Positions 52,842 to 61,220 of a stretch of DNA of 64,000 bases are shown in pieces. Under the pieces are notes generated by a model. That model saw nothing but the letters and a program-made list of their open reading frames with translations, was not told the DNA's origin and ran no database searches. This DNA comes from Rallus limicola (Eukaryota > Chordata > Aves > Gruiformes > Rallidae). The stretch spans positions 12,839,501 to 12,903,500 of the forward strand of contig JAKCOZ010000007.1 in assembly GCA_022605955.1 (NCBI GenBank), in the 5' to 3' direction. Every line of letters begins with the position of its first letter. The stretch's first letter is position 1. Made by a program: the position numbers and the translations under genes.

Positions 52842-53250
52842 ACAGCTGCAGTTTAGTGGGATTGTTTGGCCCAGGAAGAGGAAACTCAAGGGAGGATCTC
52901 TTCAATGTATATAGTTACCTGAAGATATTTGGTAATTACTTGAAGATATTCGACTGCAAAGCAGACAGAGACAGGCTGTTGTCAGTGGTGCCCAGTGACA
53001 GGACCAGAGGCAATGGGCACAAAATGAAACACAGGAGGTTCCCTCTGAACATTGGGAAACATTTTTTGACTCTGAGGGTGACTATGTTGCTGAGAGAAAC
53101 TGTGGATTCTCTATCCTCAGAGATACTCAAAAGACATTTAGACATGGTCTTGGGCATCTGGCTCTAGGTGGCCCTGCTTGAGAAGGGAGGTTGGACTAGA
53201 TGCCTTCAGAGATCCCATCCAATTTCCATTATTCTATTACTCTGTGATTT
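52842..53250 (+). mobile_element. CR1 LINE 3' end, second of a head-to-tail pair
   Basis: About 409 bp of CR1 in the same orientation, from the ORF2 C-terminus (a diverged L-F-x-x-x-R region, then SDRTRGNG and the RRFPLNIG region of the 103-codon frame 52856-53167) to the terminus ctattactctgtgattt. It differs from the first copy in subfamily features, with 'ggtggccctgcttgagaagg' and 'ggttggactagatgccttca' near the tail, so this is not a simple duplication. Confidence 0.88.
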
Positions 53251-56200
53251 ACAATGTCTTTTGCAGTTTCAAAGGCAAGGGGTATCTGCAGTACAAATCC
53301 ATTCAGAAAGAAGAATCAATCCATCAGAAATATCATTATGGAGGATCTCATTCAACATGGAGATCAACATTTTAAAAATGGATCTAGATATCAGTTTTGA
53401 GAATTTTTTTTAACTCCAGAATACTAATTGCTGTTTTCATAGAATTTGATAATGAAACATGCTTTTAGTTTGAAAAAGTGATCCTGTTTAGTGGTGTTAG
53501 AACACTGAGGCCACATGCCTAATTAAGAATGCAATTTGCAGAAAAGTGGGGTAATAAACAAATCTAATGACACATATTTGTGTAATTAACGACAGCATTG
53601 ATTTTTCAGTAGTTTAGTTTCTGAGCATAGGGATGCTGGGTTACTGTTATGTATAGTTTTAGCATGGTGCTAGAAGTATTCATCACAAGCAACAAGCAAA
53701 ATAATTACTCTTGATACAGAGGAACTGAGGCTGTAAATATCGAAGTAGCAACAGAATGTTTTAAGAAAATGCCTGAGGGATATGGAACACAAATCAACCT
53801 CGTGGAAATTCTCATCATCTCAAACGTGTTCTATTTCTTGTGTACTAAGTGGTCTCACAGATAGTCAACATAGGAAGACTTCCAGTACGTATCTAGACAG
53901 GTATCACTCAGCTGCTAAAGAACAAATACTGCTACCCATATAAGACTCTTTTCCACACTCAGCCCTCCAGTCATCAGCCCAAGGTTGCAGGATGACTACC
54001 GTGTTACTGAGCACTACCTTACCATCCAGCAATATCAGTCTAAACTAAGAAGGCAAGTCACAAGGGTGAAATTTTATTTTTTACAAGGTAGTTGTAGCAC
54101 AAAATATTTTGGGGGAAGATATTATTCTTTCTTGTCACTTTTTATATTAACAAAAGAAGAAGGATAATTGCTTTGAACCTGAGGAATGGACCTGAAATCT
54201 AGTCAAGGGTATGATGGTCAGAATCTCCACCCAGCCATGGTATACCTGTACTCATACCCTGCAGGAGGTTACAAAAATAGGAATCAGTTGTCACCAAGAG
54301 ACAGCTCATGTAATTTTGGCCCTAATTTAGCAAGCAGGCAGGCAAGAAGGCAGGAAGGAGTAACATCTCGTTAATCCTCTCCACCTGCCTTTATGATGGT
54401 CATAACAAAATTCTGAATGTTAGTTCAGGACAGGCAGAAAATCTTTTAAAAGGTATTTTTATTCTTTGTGCAAAAGTATTGCATTGTTTTGTTTGAAAAA
54501 AAGGCTCTTTCCTCTAAAGGAAATTTTTGAGATGGTAAGGGAAACAGCCATGATACATGTCCTACTAAACTCAAGCCAAAATGTAATACTGAATCTTCAT
54601 TTTTGGGGCCATGGGTTACTTGCTGATGGATGCTTGGAAACATTAAAGGAAAAACAGATAAAAGAAATAAGATTAAGCCCTGGCCTGGTTAAAATCAAAG
54701 GAAAGATATTCACTGATTTTGACAAAGGCAGGATTTCAATCCCTGTACACTGCTTTGCCTTTGCTGCATTTTCTTCTACATTTGTTGGATTTAATTTTAC
54801 ACAGACCAATAGACATACAGACACAGAGACACACACTCTGGTTAAATTTGAAGCAATACTTAGCAATCGTTACTCATTTAATTTACTGTTTTTCTATTAG
54901 TTGCAAAGTCATTTATGTTTATAAGAGATATTTTTCCAATTTTATTTTATTTTAATTTTTTAAAATTTTATTTTCTTATCCCCTTCACTGAGCCATGTGT
55001 AACCTTCCACAGTTTTGGAATGTTATCATATGGTTTTCAGGGATGTATTCTTTAACTGAAAGCACTGATTTAAAGACAAGGAGAAGTTACAGATAAATTT
55101 TTGGATGAGGTCATAACTTGGAAGAAAAATGAGCCTTTGCAGTACAGACTGACACATTTAAGACCTCAGGAGCAGCAATAAGGTTAGAACAGGTAAAGTA
55201 TGATGAAGGCAGGGATCAATAAAACATAAAAATAGGACACAGAAATTACTGCTATATTGGAACAAAACATTTCTATGCATGGAAAAAATACACAATTTAT
55301 TATCTGTAGTTAATAAGTATATGAAAGAGAAATACAGATTAAACAGCTGAAAAATAAATGTGTGCATGGTATAGAGAAACATGAAAATACATTTTGTGGA
55401 CAACTCACAAAAATGGGTTGCTTTTTTTCCTCTCAGTGCTGTCTTTCAATGGAAAAATAGAGGAGGAGGGTTGTTATTGCTGCAAAGAGCCTACTTTCAT
55501 TAAAAAATTTTGAGCTTTCCCTTGGAAGTTGAAAAGCAAAAGTATTTCAGTGAAAATTTCTAACTGAATATTTCCTAGTATTTAAACGCTTTTTACTTAC
55601 AATTATTTTTAATTTTCGATAAAAACATCAGTGTTTTGAGCTGGATGCTCTCACAAGATCAACTCATGAGACTGTTCTTTTTCAGCAGAGGGAAGAACCT
55701 GATAGCTTAGATACTAAAACCCCCCTGGAACACTCTGGGAGGTTCCTCATTATGCTGGGTCCTAATATTACCCTTCTGTTATAAAACTTGTTATACACAC
55801 ATGCTGAAGGTATGGTCTTACCCACATGGCAAAGTGTGATTCTCATACCTAACCATGAGCAACAAATGCCATTTTGGACACCCTTGGCTGTCCCACAGGA
55901 ATAAAAGATTAGACTAAAGACTTCCTGGACATCTGCAGCTTTTTTCAGGTGGGGTTTGGTGACCAGGTGAGGCACCCACAGGTATGCTCATGGCCTATGA
56001 ATCACTTCCCCAGTTTCCCAGTAATATCTCTGGTTGCACCTTCTGAGAGCTTTATACTTGCAATGGCTACAAAAATATTGAGCTACAAAAATATTGAGTC
56101 TTGGGTCATGAACTGAGAAGAGGTGTTTTCAGCTGAAGTAAAGCAATACGCAAAACTCCATGACTAGAAATAATTAATTAAGACAATTTTAATAAGTAAT

Positions 56201-56442
56201 AAATTTGACCTTTTTTTTTTTAATACAATTTCAAGGGTCGAATCCAATTAGTACATTGTAACATATAGTTAAAACAGCTTTGTTTGCTAGCCAGAAAACA
56301 CAATGGCAGTCTTTTAAAAAAACCCAAACAAACAGCTCTTCTATAAATAAATAAAACCAAATTAAATATTAATTAGCCACTTGGACATAGATCTCATTTC
56401 GCTGAAGACTAGTTAATAACCTTCATAGGACTATAAATAAGA
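53251..56442. other. Gene-free AT-rich stretch
   Basis: No gene or mobile element is recognised. A GGCA/GGAA-rich tract lies near 54330-54360, and a 16-bp tandem duplication (gctacaaaaatattga) at 56066-56097. A 144-codon plus-strand open frame (54466-54900) has no recognisable motif. Confidence 0.45.
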
Positions 56443-56447
56443 GACTC
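56443..56447. repeat. Left target-site duplication GACTC
   Basis: Matches 57657-57661 exactly. Confidence 0.87.
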
Positions 56448-57656
56448 TGTGGTGGTTTTGGCCCTGGCCAGAGGTCAAATGCCCACCAAGCCGCTTGCTC
56501 ACTCCCCCATTCAGCCGAAAAGAGGGGAAAATATATTTTTGGAGGCTCAGGCCCTGAGATAAGGACAGAGGGATCCCTCTCCAATTAGTGCAATGGGCAA
56601 AACAGACTCGGCACAGAATAAAGGAAAGTGATTTATTACAACTACGACTAATACACCCAGTGAACCGGAACGAGATAAGAATAAGAAAAGGCCAGGTCTT
56701 ACAGCGCCTTCCCCCCACCCCTTCCCCTTCTTAGAAAACTCAAACTTCATCATGATTTTACTCCCTTCTTCCCCCCTGCAACATGGCACAGCGAGGGGCA
56801 GGGAATGGGGAGTGAGGTTCTAGCGCTACCAGTTGCTTTCCTTCCCCAGATCTTAACACTTCTACTTCCCCCACCCCTCACCTTTTTAACTTTAATCATC
56901 AATTTCGCTCCCTTCTTCCCTCCCATCACAGCACCAGGAGGGGCAGGAAATGAGGAGTGGGGGGTTTTCAGTTCGTTCCACCCGAGCTGTCTTCTGTCTC
57001 AGCGGAGGGGGGGCAGAGCATTACAAACACACACACACACACACACACTTCCCTTACAGCGCCGTGCGGTCCCACCCACGCAAGAGTCCTATCCACGAAC
57101 TTCTGCAGCGTGAGTCCCCTCCATCAGGGAGTCATCTCCTCACCACAGGCCTCTCAGCAGGACTTCCTTCCATAGGGTTCCGACATTTGGGCCAGAGCTT
57201 TCCCGGCCTGGCTCCCTGCAAAGGTCACAAGTCCCCCAGCAAACCTGCTGAGGCGTGGATCAATCTCCTCACAGGGCGTAGATGTCTTTGCTCCCCGTCC
57301 TCATCCATGGGCTGCGAGGGGACATCCCACTTCACCATGGTCTTCTCCATGAGCTGCAGGGGTAGCTTTCTTTCCACATTCCTTCTCTCCCCCCACCTCC
57401 TCCTGGGCCTGGCCTTGGCTATCGGTGCAGCTGGTCACATCTTCCTACTCTGTGTTCCGGTGGCAAAGTGTGCCAGCCAGGAGGTTTTTTTTCTCCTATA
57501 TGTGATTCACAGAGGTGCTATGAATCCATCTGTGATTCTTCAGAGATAACTTCGGCCTTGAATTGGCCGAAGTTTATTGTCTGGAACTTGAAGAAACCTG
57601 TAACCGCTGCTTTGCAAAAATCCATCTCAGCAGCACAGCTACAGCAAACTGCAACA
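56448..57656 (-). mobile_element. Solo LTR, family A, minus orientation
   Basis: The plus strand runs from TGTGGTGGTTTTGGCCCTGG to ACAGCAAACTGCAACA. It is flanked by perfect GACTC duplications and has no internal region, so it is a 1209-bp solo LTR. It contains pyrimidine-rich blocks, the degenerate repeats typical of the family, an 11-unit CA microsatellite at 57027-57048, and near the end that is its 5' end on the minus strand a 10-bp inverted repeat (57548-57557 with 57565-57574). Several CpG sites survive. The 199-codon and 102-codon plus-strand open frames here are antisense to the LTR and not genes. Confidence 0.92.
57027..57048. repeat. AC/CA microsatellite within the LTR
   Basis: Eleven AC units, situated inside the family-A LTR. 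The other two family-A LTRs in the window lack an equivalent tract. Confidence 0.9.
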
Positions 57657-57661
57657 GACTC
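57657..57661. repeat. Right target-site duplication GACTC
   Basis: Exact copy of 56443-56447. Confidence 0.87.
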
Positions 57662-60506
57662 GTATCAGTATTGAGTGACAAAGTTGGTTTAATGTGTTTT
57701 GCTATTCTAGATACAATTCTGAAGATGCTAAAAACAACAATCAGATTTAGCTTGATTCCTCATCCCCCAGCCATTTTTCTTTCCCCCTCAGACTCTGGTT
57801 GTCCTTCTGCTGTTTTTTTCCAGAAGTATTTTCTGAAAATCCAAAACTTCATTTTCATGTTAAGCAAGACAATGTTTATGACATACAAGTAAGATATATA
57901 TTCATACATAAAATTTCACTAAGCTATACCATACTAAAGTGACATTAACCAACTTCAACAAGACCTTCAATTCAAAAGGCTGTACTTATCCTAGACCTAC
58001 CTGGTTTTGTTTGCTGGTGGGAAATATCTCTGTGATTTTAACATTAATTCAAAAAAACCTAGCGATACAATAAAATGTAAATGTGTAGTCTAATTTTTGC
58101 TTTAAAGAGAACACCAAATTTTCTTTAATATGAGGTAATGATAAGCTGCATCCCACTTTCTATATACTGAATAGAAATATTTTTTTAAAAAAGAAAACCG
58201 GACAGTTTGTAAGTAAAAGCTTAAATAAAACTTTTTAGAATATATTTCAAGCTTGTAAGAAGGGATCCTGTATGTCTCATTAGAAACTGGATTAAGGTCT
58301 ATTTATGGAAGATCTACACAGCGTGGATCAGTTAGTTCACTACAACAGGAATTAAATATTCTGAGATTATGTCAGTCAAGTAGTTAGCCCACACGGACCC
58401 ATCTTACCAGACCACACACCTTAACTCATCCCAGCCTGAAGAAAAGCTCCAGTAACATCATCTAGTATTTCTGCAACCAAGTAGTCCCTCAGTTAAGAAA
58501 TACTTAGTAAAACAGTAGTGTTTTTCATGTCCATTAACAATTCTGGATATAAACACAAGTTTATGCATTACTTAAATACTGCTCCAACAGAGTAAAAACA
58601 GAAAATAGAGAGGAATTTCATTCAAGATGCAGTTAACAAGGCACTATATAGAAAGGAAGTCTGAGGTAAAACAAGCTGGTAATTAACTTCTTACAAGTGA
58701 TTTATAGCTTCTTTGTTAAGAATTCATATGCACTCTATAACCTTTTTATTTGAACCATCTTCATTCTCATCCTGAGAGGTAATTTGCTCCTGAAACGTCT
58801 CAATAAGCAGTAAACAACCGATAAAGAAAAGTTATCCCAGATGAAACTGTAGAAAAGTTGGTGCTTTGGGTAGCTGCCAGCCTTGATCCATCAGTTCAGA
58901 CAACTTGCATTGATTAATGTCTCTGTTACAAGAGAATATTCCAGCGTTTGCTTTGTGATCCAGCAGAGATCAGAAGGCGCTGTATGGTCTTTTAAAATAC
59001 ATTAGGATCAGTCCAAATACGTATAACACTACAATGAAAGCTAAAAGAGCCACTAGAGATGAAAGCTTAGCCTTTGAATGCCATGCTGTCCTTGGCACCA
59101 GCAGGAATTATACATATGGGATTGGGAAAATATCTTTACGTTACTTACAAAGTTTTCCAACTGGCTAAAACAAAAATATTAAATCTGCTTATTAACATTA
59201 AAAAACCCCAGTTAATGGTGCTAAACTAAAATGGTAGTGCCACTAAAAGTGGCAACTTCTAGTTTAATGAAGTTCAACAGACTATGATATTCTTTGGAAT
59301 ACTGTAACCACAATGCTTCAAAATCTAGAGAAGGAAGCAACAGATGCACTAAACTATAACATAATGTAATGTAAATTTGACTTGCATTCCCCTTATCTTC
59401 ATCAGCTGACATATATTTTCAGAAAAAAAATTAGTATTATCAAAATTTAAGCAATGTGTTTGAAAATATTTCACTCAGAGCAATGAAACAGCTGCTTTTA
59501 TAGCAAACTGTTACATTAATATATTTTAACTGGTATTTTAATCCTGTATAGCATGTTTTTTTTTGAGGAGATAAATATCTTAGAGGTTTTTTCTGTAGAC
59601 AGATATACAGATGGATCAGCAACAGCACTCCTTTCACAATCAGATTATAAAGTTTCTATCTATATCCCAGCCATGTATCTGGTCTGGATGCAAGACTTAC
59701 TGGAGTCAAACATATTCCACAATAGATGAAAGAAGAGGAATGAGAAGGAAAAAAATTTAAAATCCACCGGATTTTACTCCAGTACACCTTTTAGTATGCC
59801 AATAAAATGTTGTTTTTCACTGTGCTATTGTATTTCCAAAAAAAGTAAGCACACAATATATTAAATTCACCTTATTGTGCATTTCTTGCACTTAACTGTA
59901 TTTCCAAGCAACAAGGGCATTCCTGTCAACAAAAGAAAATATTATAACTCATGAGAATAAAAAAATCTGAAATAAAATATCTTGACTCTTATTACTTCAT
60001 GAATCTTCCAATTTCATAGTTTAGTAATTTGTCTTTTTTCCATTGCAGCACATGTAATTCATATTCTGTGCAATTCTATTCCCTCTTCTTCCACTCTCCT
60101 CTCTCCTCAAGTACTTTTTTGAGTAATCCCAACTGAATATGAAAATTCCCCAATTCCTTTGAAAATTCATTTTTACTAAATTAAACTCAATTGAATTTTT
60201 CACTGATATTTCAAAATCAGTGTGCTCCTAATATACAGTAACTAAAAATCACAAATTTCATATCAGTATAAAGCAATTTTGTTATAAAAATAATTTCTCC
60301 TTCCAAATATAAGTATTTCATTTTTTAGATGTCAGAACACTTATAAAAATATAATCCAGTCTGATCAGATCCTTCAGTTCTGTGGTAGTCTCAAATACAG
60401 AGACCTAACAGGATTGATTATCTTCCAGTCCTGCCCAACTAATACTTTTGTACATCAGCATCTAGCTTCAAGTTATAACAAAACATGTTTATGAAAGAAA
60501 CGCAAA
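57662..60506. other. Gene-free AT-rich stretch
   Basis: No gene, RNA gene or mobile element is recognised between the solo LTR and the provirus. Confidence 0.5.
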
Positions 60507-60511
60507 CTTCT
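60507..60511. repeat. Presumed left target-site copy CTTCT
   Basis: The five bases directly before the provirus. By analogy with the 5-bp duplications of the other LTRs, CTTCT should recur after the 3' LTR, which lies outside this window. Confidence 0.5.
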
Positions 60512-60702
60512 TGTCCTGGTTTCAGTCAGGATAGAGTTAATTTCATTTGTAGCAGCGGATGGAATGCTGTGTTTGGGAGCTAAAATGAAAACAGTGCTGA
60601 TAACACCCTGATGTTTTTAGTTGCAGTCAGACAGTCAATGCCAGGACAGGTGACCCAGATGGGCCAAAGAGAGTATTCCATGCCAATTACGTCCTGCCCA
60701 GG

Positions 60703-60708
60703 ATAAAG
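60703..60708 (+). promoter_or_regulatory. TATA-like box of the provirus LTR
   Basis: ATAAAG within aggataaagg, about 20 bp downstream of CCAAT (60683-60687). Transcription would be expected to start near 60730, just before the CpG-rich part. Position-based inference. Confidence 0.5.
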
Positions 60709-60738
60709 GGGGGCTGATGGGAGGAAGAAGGGGCGGTT

Positions 60739-60795
60739 CCGGGACGCGAGCGGCCGGGACGCGAGGGTCTTGGGGGACGGTCGGGTTCCGGGACG
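60739..60795 (+). repeat. CpG-rich direct repeats in the LTR
   Basis: CCGGGACGCGAG occurs at 60739-60750 and 60754-60765, and CCGGGACG again at 60788-60795. About 14 CpG sites lie between 60734 and 60829, in sharp contrast to the CpG-poor surroundings. Confidence 0.85.
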
Positions 60796-60919
60796 GCTCT
60801 GGGTGATACGGCCTGAGTTGTGTGGTTCGGTGAGAAACTGCATTGTGTATCAATATTTTCATATTCTTTTGCTCTATAGTCCTGTTAGCATTGTATATAT
60901 TTTATTTTTCTGTTATCTT

Positions 60920-60925
60920 AGTAAA
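60920..60925 (+). promoter_or_regulatory. Variant poly-A signal of the LTR
   Basis: AGTAAA, a known single-base variant of AATAAA, in the position expected for the R region. No AATAAA is present in this LTR. Confidence 0.45.
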
Positions 60926-61106
60926 CTATCCTTATCCCAACCCACGGGCCTCTTAGTTTCTTGGTTTTGGAGTTATTTGCCCCTTCCTTTTCCCTTCCCT
61001 TGTTTCCCCCCTCCCCTTTTTCCCTTTTCTCCTGCTCTTTTACTTTAAGGAGCAGGCAGCTGCGTGGATCTCGGCCCAAGCCGGGGTGAAACCACGACAG
61101 TCTTTT

Positions 61107-61124
61107 TGGCGCCCAACGTGGGGC
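61107..61124 (+). promoter_or_regulatory. Primer-binding site for tRNA-Lys(1,2)
   Basis: TGGCGCCCAACGTGGGGC begins seven bases after the LTR end and is the 18-nt complement of the 3' end of tRNA-Lys with the CUU anticodon (Lys1,2). This is the primer type used by several retroviruses including foamy viruses. It sets where minus-strand DNA synthesis begins. Confidence 0.9.
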
Positions 61125-61220
61125 CCGAAAGGTTGGGATAACGGTAGATCTGACCCTGACGCGATTGCAATTAAGACAAAGTTGTGATAAGAACTGTTGT
61201 TTAAGCAGTCTCCGATCACG

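Larger units (their letters stand above)
60512..61099 (+). mobile_element. 5' LTR of a family-B endogenous retrovirus
   Basis: It starts TGTCCTGGTTTCAGTCAGG and ends GGGGTGAAACCACGACA, with TG...CA ends and 588 bp length. The same family is present as a solo LTR at 24054. A CCAAT at 60683, an ATAAAG TATA-like box at 60703 and an AGTAAA variant poly-A signal at 60920 give a plausible U3-R-U5 order. A CpG-rich stretch (60734-60830) follows the TATA-like box, and a long pyrimidine tract lies in U5 (60980-61046). It is followed by a primer-binding site and an intact gag. The second LTR is beyond the window, so the age cannot be estimated here. Confidence 0.93.

Noticed and set aside
54466..54900. 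Plus-strand 144-codon open frame
   Set aside because: No recognisable motif, AT-rich chance composition, and a simple-repeat-derived THTDTETHT part.
56950..57549. Plus-strand 199-codon open frame
   Set aside because: Antisense to the solo LTR 56448-57656; it includes a translated CA microsatellite (HTHTHTH) and is not gene-like.
60770..61048. Plus-strand 92-codon open frame in the provirus LTR
   Set aside because: It begins at a TTG, has no ATG, and covers the U5 pyrimidine tract, giving Pro/Phe/Leu low-complexity sequence.
61197..61220. Upstream TTG start for gag
   Set aside because: The frame is open here, but ATG 61221 is the first ATG after the presumed cap site, with A at -3; a TTG start is unlikely in a vertebrate mRNA.
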